Notes: generated from the letters alone by a model not told the origin. Positions 1 through 5,015 are shown, numbered from the stretch's first letter. The stretch: 5,015 nucleotides of DNA from Planctomycetales bacterium (GCA_020050375.1 JAGVKR010000162.1:1-5015), one strand, 5' to 3'. A program made the numbers and translations.

Positions 1-49
1 CGCCAAGCACAGTTTCGACAGGCGGGGCCGGCCGAAACTGTGCTTGGCG
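1..49. repeat. Perfect 17-bp inverted repeat at the window edge
   Basis: Arms at 1-17 and 33-49 are exact reverse complements, separated by a 15-nt loop (18-32). On the minus strand the right arm encodes part of a family-typical segment (NAKHSFG). The left arm encodes an atypical ending (SKLCLA), so the left arm looks like an inverted copy that replaced the expected sequence. It could be a real cruciform-forming element or a fold-back artifact at a contig end. Confidence 0.85.
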
Positions 50-1470
50 TTCCCTTGGAACTTGAGGGTGAACGTCAGAACGGAACCTTCCGCGAATCCG
101 GCCGGGGTTTCCAATTCGAAAGCGGCCGCATGATCTTTGCCGAATTGCGGGTCAATCGCCCAGCCCGATTTTTCGTCGCCGTCGATGGCTGCGGCGACCG
201 GCAGGCCCGACTGCTCGAACGTCGCGCGGGGATTTTTCAATCGGACGGGGACGGGGTCGCCCGCAGCGGGGGGTTCAGGGGGCTCACGCCCCCCGCTCGC
301 CTTGGGAGTTAGCGGCGCGATTGTCACCTGGAAATCGGTGAGCAGGAAGTTGCCGTTGGGAGCCCGCCCGGGGCCTCCCTTGGGGAGCTTGGGATCGCCG
401 AGCGCCTCGATGCGGAGGGCCGTAATGCCCGTCTGCGTGGTCCAGACGACGAAGGTGTACGTTTCCTGATCCGGAGTATTCCCCGAGGCGAGGAACGACC
501 CGTCGGGTTGCCGGGTGAGTGTCGCGCGCCCGGCCGATTTATGGCTCAGGCAATCAAGCACGACCCACGGAAAACGGGCCAGCCGATCGGGAGACTCCTT
601 CTCCCACGCCGATAGCCGCGCGGGGAGCTGCTCGTTCTCGTGCTGCACTCGCTTCGCGACAAGTGGTTCGTGGGCGGTATCGAACGCCTGCTTGGCGCGG
701 CGATAGCCTTCGGGATCAAAATCGAGGTCGATCTCGCTGCGAACGGTCGTGGTGAACGTCGACAGCAGACGGTAGTAATCGCGTTGTGGGATCGCGTCGA
801 ACTTATGGTCGTGACAGCGGGCGCATTGGATCGACAGCCCGAGCATCGACTGGCTGATCGTGCCGAGCATGTCGTCGAGCTCGTCGTAGCGGTGCTTCTC
901 GACTTCGTTCTTCGTGATCTGCGTGCTGTGTACGCCGGCTGCGAGAAACCCCGTCGCCCGGAGGGCCAGAATGTCGTTCGGAGCGAGCTCGTCTCCGGCG
1001 ATCTGCCATTGGACGAACGTGTCGAAGGGGAGATCGCGGTTGAGGGCCTCGATCACGAAGTCACGAAAGTGATAGGCGGTCGGGCGATCGGTGTCGTGCT
1101 CGAAGCCGTGGCTTTCGGCGAACCGTGCCACGTCGAGCCAGTGCCGGCCCCAGCGCTCGCCGTAGTGCGGGCTGTCAAGCAGTCGATCGAGCAGATGGTC
1201 CCAGGCCTCGGGCGAAGCATCGTTCAGGAAGCGATCGATCTCTTCGGGCGCCGGTGGAAGCCCCAGCAGGTCGAAATACGCTCTCCGCAGGAGTTGGAGC
1301 CGGCTGGCCTCCGGGTTGGGAGCCACGCCCCGCGCTTCGAGTCTCGCGAGGATGAACCGATCGATCGGCGTCCGGCACCAGGCTTCGTTGGTGACAGCCG
1401 GCGCCGCGCTGCGCCGCAGCGGTTGAAACGACCAGAACTGCTTCGATTCCGGGGCGACGATTTCGAGCAT
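1..1470 (-). CDS. DUF1549 (PSCyt2) planctomycete cytochrome-type protein, main part, 3' end beyond window
   Basis: An uninterrupted reading frame of 490 codons runs from an ATG at 1470 off the left edge. Visible family landmarks, numbered from that ATG, are: QFWSFQPL near 11-18; PIDRFILARLEARG at 35-48; LLRRAYFDLLGLPPAPEEI at about 60-77; HYGERWGRHWLDVARFAES near 102-120; QIAGDEL near 156-162; ATGF at 172-175; and a c-type heme motif CARCH at 216-220. Together these are the DUF1549/PSCyt2 domain. Residues 300-490 resemble the beta-rich accessory region that often precedes PSD1 (DUF1553) in this family; PSD1 itself would lie outside the window. The protein is probably secreted or periplasmic; its enzymatic role is not established. 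The ATG at 1470 is only the first in-frame ATG of the open stretch and has no Shine-Dalgarno. The natural start was most likely at 1816, in a different frame, before a 73-bp insertion separated the two parts. The last five residues at the edge (KLCLA) look unlike the family and come from an inverted repeat. Confidence 0.85.
   Translation of the reverse strand, partial: MLEIVAPESKQFWSFQPLRRSAAPAVTNEAWCRTPIDRFILARLEARGVAPNPEASRLQLLRRAYFDLLGLPPAPEEIDRFLNDASPEAWDHLLDRLLDSPHYGERWGRHWLDVARFAESHGFEHDTDRPTAYHFRDFVIEALNRDLPFDTFVQWQIAGDELAPNDILALRATGFLAAGVHSTQITKNEVEKHRYDELDDMLGTISQSMLGLSIQCARCHDHKFDAIPQRDYYRLLSTFTTTVRSEIDLDFDPEGYRRAKQAFDTAHEPLVAKRVQHENEQLPARLSAWEKESPDRLARFPWVVLDCLSHKSAGRATLTRQPDGSFLASGNTPDQETYTFVVWTTQTGITALRIEALGDPKLPKGGPGRAPNGNFLLTDFQVTIAPLTPKASGGREPPEPPAAGDPVPVRLKNPRATFEQSGLPVAAAIDGDEKSGWAIDPQFGKDHAAAFELETPAGFAEGSVLTFTLKFQGNAKHSFGRPRLSKLCLA
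265..297. repeat. G/C-rich palindrome inside coding sequence, REP-like
   Basis: Arms agcgggggg (265-273) and ccccccgct (289-297) are perfectly complementary around a 15-nt loop that contains a further GGGGG-CTCACG unit. On the minus strand it encodes the low-complexity segment SGGREPPEPPAAG within the accessory region of the DUF1549 protein, between two beta-like stretches. I recall G-rich 'GGGGGGCGTGAGCCCCC'-type palindromes as frequent between planctomycete genes, which suggests an in-frame insertion of such an element. That link is from memory and unverified. Confidence 0.5.
1422..1458. repeat. 37-bp direct repeat, copy A (inside the DUF1549 frame)
   Basis: This is identical base for base to 1495-1531, with a start-to-start distance of 73 bp. 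On the minus strand it encodes VAPESKQFWSFQ, continuing into PLRR. Because 73 is not a multiple of three, the two copies are read in different frames in the two parts of the broken gene. Confidence 0.95.
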
Positions 1471-1486
1471 TGTCAGCGGGATAGCG

Positions 1487-1816
1487 TCACTGGCGTTGAA
1501 ACGACCAGAACTGCTTCGATTCCGGGGCGACAACCTTTTCGGTCCAGTTCGCGACTTTGGCCTTCTTTTCGATCAGAGGCTGGTCGTAGGCCGCACCGAG
1601 ATCGATCCACGCGGCGATTTCGGCAATCTTCGCCGCGTGCTCGGGATCCACCGGCCGGGCTGCGTCGCCCGCCCGCGGTTCTTTCCCGGCAGACGTTTTG
1701 GGCTCAGTCGCACGGACTGGAGCGACGCTCTCGCCGCCAAACAAACTCAAGAGGGCCATGGTCCAGAGGCAACAGACCAGGCCACAGACGAATCGTTGAC
1801 GAGAAAAGAGCGGCAT
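1487..1816 (-). pseudogene. 5' fragment of the PSCyt1/PSCyt2 gene: signal peptide plus PSCyt1 tail, ending at a premature stop
   Basis: This frame encodes 109 residues and ends with TGA at 1489-1487. It begins with a clear Sec signal peptide: a short basic start (MPLFSRQRF), a hydrophobic core (VCGLVCCLWTMALLSLF), and a likely cleavage after APVRA near residue 36. The middle segment IAEIAAWIDLGAAYDQPL matches the tail end of a PSCyt1 domain. The final VAPESKQFWSFQ is the junction that normally leads into PSCyt2, but here it is followed by RQ and a stop. The same VAPESKQFWSFQ is encoded again 73 bp downstream, where it continues correctly into the DUF1549 domain in another frame. The heme-bearing CxxCH core expected between signal peptide and PSCyt1 tail is absent. 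The ATG at 1816 was chosen because it starts the signal peptide; only a weak GAGG lies upstream. An active gene with an assembly error here cannot be excluded. Confidence 0.65.
1495..1531. repeat. 37-bp direct repeat, copy B (at the end of the 5' fragment)
   Basis: This is the second exact copy of the 37-bp repeat, encoding VAPESKQFWSFQ at the end of the signal-peptide-bearing fragment. The 36 bp between the copies (1459-1494) show no clear similarity to either flank, so this is a duplication with an unmatched spacer and not a simple 73-bp tandem duplication. Deleting one copy plus the spacer would restore a single frame. Confidence 0.95.
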
Positions 1817-1905
1817 ACGATTGGGCCTCGACGGAATCCATGAAACGTCCGGCGCGGCGAAACGGGACTCAGCCGCAACCGGAGCAGATTCAAAACCACG
1901 AACCC

Positions 1906-1911
1906 TATAAG
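1906..1911 (+). promoter_or_regulatory. Possible -10 element (TATAAG) upstream of the HYExAFE gene
   Basis: TATAAG sits in the only AT-rich patch of the divergent region, about 105 bp before the chosen GTG start. No convincing -35 hexamer is found at the usual distance, so this rests on one hexamer and position only. Confidence 0.2.
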
Positions 1912-2004
1912 ATACACGGAAAGTACGACAGTTAGAATCCGCTTGCGGTGAAGCCGGGCGGGTGGATAGAGTCTGGATCGGCTGGTCTTGTCTGTCGAAG
2001 GTCG

Positions 2005-2010
2005 AAGGAG
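2005..2010 (+). promoter_or_regulatory. Ribosome binding site that fixes the HYExAFE start
   Basis: AAGGAG lies six bases before a GTG at 2017. It decides in favour of this start over the upstream GTG at 1948, which has no comparable site and would add 23 residues unlike the family. Confidence 0.75.
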
Positions 2011-2016
2011 CTGCGT

Positions 2017-2526
2017 GTGGCGCTGCGCGGGAACCATTACGACGTTGCGTTCGAGGCGTTTTTGCGCGATCGGCGGACGCCCTACGTTGCGGTCGACGAG
2101 CATCGCCGTACCCTCCTCGAACATTCGTCACTGAAGTCGATGGACTTCATCGTCTATTCGCAGCGAACGCCGAATCTGCTCGTCGACGTGAAGGGGAGAC
2201 GGTTTCCCTCCGGAAGCGCCGAAGCGGGACACAAATGGGAAAACTGGGCTACGGCCGAAGACCTGCCAGCCCTCATGCAGTGGCAGACCGTGTTCGGGCC
2301 CGATTTTCGCGCCGTGCTCGTCTTCGCCTATCACGTGATCGAAGAAGCGGCGCGCAACGAATTCGAAAGTCTGTTCGACTTTCGGAACCGGACATATGCG
2401 TTTTATGGGGTCTGGGCCGATGAATACAAGACGGTGATGCAGACCCGTTCCGCAAGCTGGCAGACGGTCTCTGTTCCCAGCCGGGCGTTCCGTGATTTGC
2501 GCTCGCCGATCGGAGAGTTTCTGTAG
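2017..2526 (+). CDS. HYExAFE family protein, probable PD-(D/E)xK nuclease-like fold
   Basis: A 169-residue protein with a GTG start 6 nt after AAGGAG. The family signature appears as NHYDVAFEAFL at residues 6-16 (HY, D in place of E, then AFE). It is followed by LKSMDFIVY at 39-47 and NLLVDVKGRRFP at 53-64, then a Trp-rich stretch (HKWENWATAEDLPALMQWQ, 72-90) and a hydrophobic strand RAVLVFAYHV (98-107). HYExAFE is a protein family of unknown function that I know from planctomycetes. My inference: Glu13 on the first helix, Asp43 on a strand, and Asp57-x-Lys59 on the next strand are laid out like the active site of PD-(D/E)xK nucleases. There is no signal peptide or membrane segment, so it should be cytoplasmic. 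The next gene follows after 19 bp on the same strand, suggesting cotranscription. Family call is strong; nuclease activity is unproven. Confidence 0.85.
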   Translation: MALRGNHYDVAFEAFLRDRRTPYVAVDEHRRTLLEHSSLKSMDFIVYSQRTPNLLVDVKGRRFPSGSAEAGHKWENWATAEDLPALMQWQTVFGPDFRAVLVFAYHVIEEAARNEFESLFDFRNRTYAFYGVWADEYKTVMQTRSASWQTVSVPSRAFRDLRSPIGEFL

Positions 2527-2531
2527 GTCGC

Positions 2532-2538
2532 AGAGGAG
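2532..2538 (+). promoter_or_regulatory. Ribosome binding site of the small membrane protein gene
   Basis: AGAGGAG ends seven bases before the ATG at 2546 and lies in the 19-bp gap after the HYExAFE stop. It supports the ATG over a longer upstream frame that would overlap the previous gene. Confidence 0.7.
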
Positions 2539-2545
2539 ACACGAG

Positions 2546-2770
2546 ATGAAGAATGTTCGGCGACTGATGGCGGGGGGCACGACGACGCTTCTGGCGATGT
2601 TCGCGACCGCCTGCTGCCGGGGGGATGAGGCACTGACCCTCGTTCTGGCGCAGGATGCGGGGATGACCGTCACTAAGAGCGGCAAGAATTACATCGTCGA
2701 GATTCTGGTGACGGTGGCGCTGTTCGGGCTGGCGCTGTGGGTCGTCTGCAAGTCGAGCCGGCGCGTCTGA
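2546..2770 (+). CDS. Small exported membrane protein, function unknown
   Basis: A 74-residue protein that I do not recognise as a named family. The N-terminus has a signal-peptide shape: basic start MKNVRR, then a hydrophobic stretch to about residue 22. FATAC at 19-23 fits a loose lipobox with Cys23 as the possible lipidated residue, although position -3 is Ala and not the usual Leu. A short polar region (24-48) follows, then one transmembrane helix (about 49-67, IVEILVTVALFGLALWVV) and a basic tail CKSSRRV. This predicts an N-outside, C-inside small membrane protein, or a lipoprotein with a second anchor. It has its own good ribosome binding site and starts 19 bp after the HYExAFE gene, so the two are likely one transcript. 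A hairpin begins directly after its stop. No catalytic motif is visible. Confidence 0.75.
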   Translation: MKNVRRLMAGGTTTLLAMFATACCRGDEALTLVLAQDAGMTVTKSGKNYIVEILVTVALFGLALWVVCKSSRRV

Positions 2771-2787
2771 ATTCGCCTGCGGCGAAT
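2771..2787. repeat. Short perfect hairpin directly after the small-protein stop
   Basis: ATTCGCC and GGCGAAT pair perfectly around a TGC loop, immediately after the TGA at 2768-2770. No T-run follows, so it is not a classical rho-independent terminator; it may protect the 3' end of the transcript. Confidence 0.5.
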
Positions 2788-2788
2788 G

Positions 2789-2870
2789 GAGAGGAGATGG
2801 GAGAGAGCGGAAAGGTGAGCAGAGGCGAGCTTCGCCCGCGATTCTGCTTTACTTTCTACTCTCTCCTCTC
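2789..2870. terminator. Nested imperfect hairpin in a convergent gap, possible bidirectional terminator
   Basis: Outer arms gagaggaga (2789-2797) and tctcctctc (2862-2870) are perfect complements. Inside lie gcaga/tctgc (2819-2823 with 2843-2847) and ggcga/tcgcc (2824-2828 with 2832-2836). The plus-strand gene ends at 2770 and the minus-strand tadE-like gene ends at 2877, so a structure here could stop transcription from both sides. The strand bias (purine-rich left, pyrimidine-rich right) may also reflect simple-sequence repeats. No strong T-tract is present. Confidence 0.35.
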
Positions 2871-2876
2871 GACTCA

Positions 2877-3311
2877 CTATTCATGTCGCATCGCGGCGGT
2901 GGCCGCCAGATTTTTTCCGGCAAGGTACTTGGGCGGGAGCCAACTGACCTTGGAAAAGGGGATCGTGACGTCGACGGTGATCAGCTCGCGAGGCTGAGCC
3001 GCGGAGACCTGACCGCCGCTGCCGGTGGTGATCGTGACCGACACGTCGTTGGCGCTGACCTTGGCCGCACTCGCCAGAAATGTCTTCGCGACATTGGCGA
3101 CCGAAGTGTTTGTGCTGCCGTCGACGATGGCGGCCCGGGCGGCTTCGCGGGCGGCGTTGGACATGAGTTGGGCCACCATGATCCCCCGGCCGACCTCGAT
3201 CAGTCCCAGAACCACGGTGACGAAAACGGGAAGGACGAACGCCATCTCGACGGCGGCCGCTCCTCTCCGGAGGATGGAAGACGATTGTCGCTGGCGACGG
3301 AACCGAAACAT
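2877..3311 (-). CDS. tadE: TadE-like pseudopilin of a Tad/Flp pilus system
   Basis: A 144-residue protein. After a basic N-terminus (MFRFRRQRQSSSILRR) comes RRGAAAVEMAFVLPVF, the TadE-family hallmark. Gly17 followed by four residues and Glu22 gives a G-xxxx-E prepilin cleavage site as used by TadV-type peptidases, with Met23 where Phe or Tyr is common. One transmembrane helix covers about 23-43. MSNAAREAARAAIVDG (50-65) is also typical of TadE proteins, and the C-terminal half is beta-rich and presumably outside the membrane. The family acts as minor pseudopilins in assembly of type IVc pili. The ATG at 3311 was chosen because AGGGGA lies about seven bases upstream and the family starts here; a longer frame from 3374 would read through the upstream hairpin. 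It follows the TadG-like gene after 104 bp on the same strand. The paralog TadF cannot be fully excluded. Confidence 0.85.
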   Translation of the reverse strand: MFRFRRQRQSSSILRRGAAAVEMAFVLPVFVTVVLGLIEVGRGIMVAQLMSNAAREAARAAIVDGSTNTSVANVAKTFLASAAKVSANDVSVTITTGSGGQVSAAQPRELITVDVTIPFSKVSWLPPKYLAGKNLAATAAMRHE

Positions 3312-3340
3312 GGTGAATTCCCCTGAACAGACTTGAAACG

Positions 3341-3376
3341 GGATGGAGTCCACGGCGCTGGCCGCGGACTCCATCC
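3341..3376. promoter_or_regulatory. Strong intercistronic hairpin between the TadG-like and TadE-like genes
   Basis: GGATGGAGTCC (3341-3351) pairs perfectly with GGACTCCATCC (3366-3376). The stem continues, after one A-C mismatch, with cggc (3353-3356) against gccg (3361-3364) around a gctg loop. It lies 39 bases past the TadG-like stop and 29 bases before the TadE-like start. Only a short T-run (CGTTTCAAG) follows in the transcript direction, so partial termination or mRNA processing is more likely than complete termination. Confidence 0.6.
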
Positions 3377-3415
3377 AGAACGCTCACTTCAACCGTAGCA
3401 CATGACGCGTGTCAA

Positions 3416-5015
3416 TCAATTTCCACCGACCAGTTTCAACGGACGGCTGGCGGCGATCTGCTGGAACGCATCCAGCAATTGTTGCTGATACTCCGAGAAG
3501 TTGGCTCCCCCGGGAACGTGGTAGTGCTCGCCTCCCGTGGCATCGGCGACCTGTTGCATCAGAGCGGCGTCGGCCATGACTCCCATGCTGATCGTGAGAA
3601 TCTTGACCTTGGAGTTATTGGCCGCCGTCGCTTCCGACAGCACCAGCGCTCGTCCCGTAGTCGCGTCGGTGGGACGATTGACGACGCCGTCGGTCATCAC
3701 GACCATCAGTCGCGAAGCCTTCGGACGGGAGTTGGCTTCGAGCTCCAGGCGGGCCAGCTTCATGCCGGCGCCGATGTTGGTGTAGGGATCGTAGTGACCG
3801 GCTTGCCGCTGTTGGGTGATCGTCTTGACCTGCTCGATGTTCTTCGTCAGCCCCAGTTCGAGCTTGGCCCCGGTCGAGTTCCCCAGGCTGTAGACCGACA
3901 GTCCCACCTGATCGTCGGCTTCCGCCGACGTGAGGTAGTCGATGAACAGGTTCACGCCGTCCTTGAGGATCGCTGTCGGCTGCTGGCGGGTCTTCCAAAG
4001 GTCGGGGGTCTCGGCGTAAGAGCCGTGCTCGTCCTGAATGTAGTTGACCCACAGCATCAAGCCGAATTTGTATTTGTAGCCGGCGTTGTTGATGTCGGCG
4101 GAGCCGCCAGTGACGTAATCGACGAGCTCGCTCCAGCTACCGGCCGGGTAGGGATACGCGACGTTCGAGAGCCCCAGCGCGGCGATGACGCCGGTATTGC
4201 TGAAATCGAACTTTTCTCCGTAACCTCCGGACGACACGTTGGCATTGCCGTTCGAGAGGACCCATGCAAATTTGATTTCTTTGCCGTTATTGCTGCCGCT
4301 CCCCTTGAAATTCCCGGACGTTCCCGAGCCGTTGATCGTCTGGGTGGCGTTGTTCGTGAACTGCAAGCGAACTTTGGTGATGCTTGACGTGGAAGTCACA
4401 TCGACGGAGGTCCCTTTCCAGGTCACGTCGACATGCGGGACGCTTCCTGAAGCTGTGACGCCGTGATAGGCAGCGAACTGCGGCGCCCAGGCCATGTTCC
4501 CGTAGGTGGGGGAACCGAGATCCTGCCAGATTTGCTGGAGCGAAGTCTCGATCGAGGACTGGCCCATCAAACCAAGGCGATAGAACATGCTGTCGTAGCA
4601 CATGGAGTGCGAGAAATCGAGGACGACCACGATGTCTCGGGGCTGGAAGGTGGCGACGGCGAAGGTCTCGAGGCTCGCCTTCGACTCGCCGATCACCGGT
4701 GCGAAGAACAACGGCAAGCGCTGGTCGAGAACGACCTGGGTCAGCGGATCGGGCGGACGCGTCTGCCGGCGGCCGAAGACTTTCACGACGTTGTAGGGGA
4801 CGTACTGATCGCCCCACTGGTACGTGTAAGTTTGCGTCTGTGAGTTGTAGCTGACGTGCCCGAAGGCGACGTCCTGTTCGGGGACGAAATTGGCGTTGGA
4901 AGCGCTCCCCGCCGAATTGGCGAGGACGACGTCGAGCGCTGCCTGCCGGGCTGCGATGCGCACGGCCGCCGGTTCATCGACGCCCGACAATTCCTGAGCG
5001 GCGGCCAGAGCGGCC
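3416..5015 (-). CDS. TadG-like VWA-domain protein of a Tad pilus locus, N-terminus beyond window
   Basis: The frame is open from the right edge to TGA at 3418-3416; 532 complete codons are visible and the true start lies outside. Residues below count from the TTG codon at 4990, which is not a credible start because the frame continues upstream as AALAAAQE, typical of the alanine-rich TadG N-terminus. A VWA domain carries a complete metal-binding MIDAS set: Asp125-x-Ser127-x-Ser129 in DFSHSM, Thr404 in YTNIGAGM, and Asp434 in MTDGVVNRP. Between the first MIDAS strand and the helix ILKDGVNLFIDYL (341-353) sits an insert of about 210 residues. It has a Ser/Thr/Asn/Gly-rich beta-like part (185-260) and a conserved-looking part with YPYPAGSW and DLWKTRQQP. 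I recall the second part in other planctomycete TadG-like proteins. TadG proteins are envelope-anchored components of Tad/Flp systems. The TadE-like gene follows on the same strand. Confidence 0.85.
   Translation of the reverse strand, partial: AALAAAQELSGVDEPAAVRIAARQAALDVVLANSAGSASNANFVPEQDVAFGHVSYNSQTQTYTYQWGDQYVPYNVVKVFGRRQTRPPDPLTQVVLDQRLPLFFAPVIGESKASLETFAVATFQPRDIVVVLDFSHSMCYDSMFYRLGLMGQSSIETSLQQIWQDLGSPTYGNMAWAPQFAAYHGVTASGSVPHVDVTWKGTSVDVTSTSSITKVRLQFTNNATQTINGSGTSGNFKGSGSNNGKEIKFAWVLSNGNANVSSGGYGEKFDFSNTGVIAALGLSNVAYPYPAGSWSELVDYVTGGSADINNAGYKYKFGLMLWVNYIQDEHGSYAETPDLWKTRQQPTAILKDGVNLFIDYLTSAEADDQVGLSVYSLGNSTGAKLELGLTKNIEQVKTITQQRQAGHYDPYTNIGAGMKLARLELEANSRPKASRLMVVMTDGVVNRPTDATTGRALVLSEATAANNSKVKILTISMGVMADAALMQQVADATGGEHYHVPGGANFSEYQQQLLDAFQQIAASRPLKLVGGN

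Larger units (their letters stand above)
1817..2016. other. Divergent intergenic region between the PSCyt gene and the HYExAFE gene
   Basis: These 200 bp separate the minus-strand start at 1816 from the plus-strand start at 2017, so they should hold promoters for both directions. The only AT-rich island is near 1904-1916 (tataagata). A frame open from a GTG at 1948 extends the plus-strand gene upstream, but its translation shows no family similarity. No RNA gene or strong hairpin was seen. Confidence 0.6.

Noticed and set aside
1468..1489. Programmed frameshift or reinitiation joining the two parts of the PSCyt gene.
   Set aside because: The two frames overlap through duplicated sequence, not at a slippery site, and no Shine-Dalgarno precedes the ATG at 1470; translating both would repeat the same 12 residues.
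1459..1494. The 36-bp spacer between the 37-bp repeats as a CRISPR spacer.
   Set aside because: There are only two repeats, they lie within a coding frame, and no further repeat units are found on either side.
640..1935. A 431-codon plus-strand open frame opposite the DUF1549 gene.
   Set aside because: It is antisense to a clearly homologous protein, runs through the repeat and into the intergenic region, and its translation is Arg/Pro-rich with no recognisable domain. High GC explains the lack of stops.
1948..2016. A longer start (GTG at 1948) for the HYExAFE gene.
   Set aside because: The added residues do not look like the family, while the GTG at 2017 has AAGGAG six bases upstream and begins just before the NHYDVAFE signature.
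2128..2685. A 185-codon minus-strand open frame opposite the HYExAFE gene and the start of the next gene.
   Set aside because: It overlaps two plus-strand genes that have ribosome binding sites and recognisable features; its composition looks like a shadow.
3312..3374. A longer start (3374) for the TadE-like gene.
   Set aside because: The extension would be encoded by the intercistronic hairpin, and the family begins at the ATG at 3311, which has its own AGGGGA site.
3479..4387. A 302-codon plus-strand open frame opposite the TadG-like gene.
   Set aside because: The minus strand encodes a complete VWA MIDAS set here, and the plus frame has no family features.

Overview
The window looks like a high-GC planctomycete (phylum Planctomycetota) chromosome. 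Three things point there: a PSCyt1/PSCyt2 (DUF1549) cytochrome-type gene with the usual accessory region, an HYExAFE-family gene, and a TadG-like von Willebrand factor A (VWA) protein of the planctomycete kind. Lineage below phylum cannot be read from this sequence.

Layout. Positions 1-1816 (minus strand) carry a secreted PSCyt1/PSCyt2 protein gene that runs off the left edge. Its reading frame is broken near 1490 by a 73-bp insertion containing a second 37-bp copy of the surrounding sequence. The 5' piece (1487-1816) therefore stops early, and the main DUF1549 part (1-1470) lies in another frame. The gene also lacks the heme-binding core expected after the signal peptide. A perfect 17-bp inverted repeat sits exactly at the left edge. 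Positions 1817-2016 are a divergent intergenic region. Positions 2017-2770 (plus strand) hold a compact two-gene unit: an HYExAFE-family protein that I read as a PD-(D/E)xK nuclease-like fold, followed 19 bp later by a 74-residue exported small membrane protein. Positions 2771-2876 are a convergent intergenic region with nested hairpins. Positions 2877-5015 (minus strand) hold two genes of a Tad-type pilus/secretion locus: a TadG-like VWA protein whose N-terminus lies beyond the right edge, then a TadE-like pseudopilin. A strong hairpin lies in the gap between them.

How the parts relate. The two Tad genes probably act together in the envelope as minor components of a type IVc (Flp/Tad) pilus, and the hairpin between them may tune their relative expression. 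The HYExAFE gene and the small membrane gene are probably cotranscribed; their function is unknown. The PSCyt gene belongs to a large planctomycete family usually found as PSCyt1-PSCyt2-PSD1 proteins; the expected PSD1 (DUF1553) part would lie left of the window. All assignments come from reading the translated sequence, without database searches.
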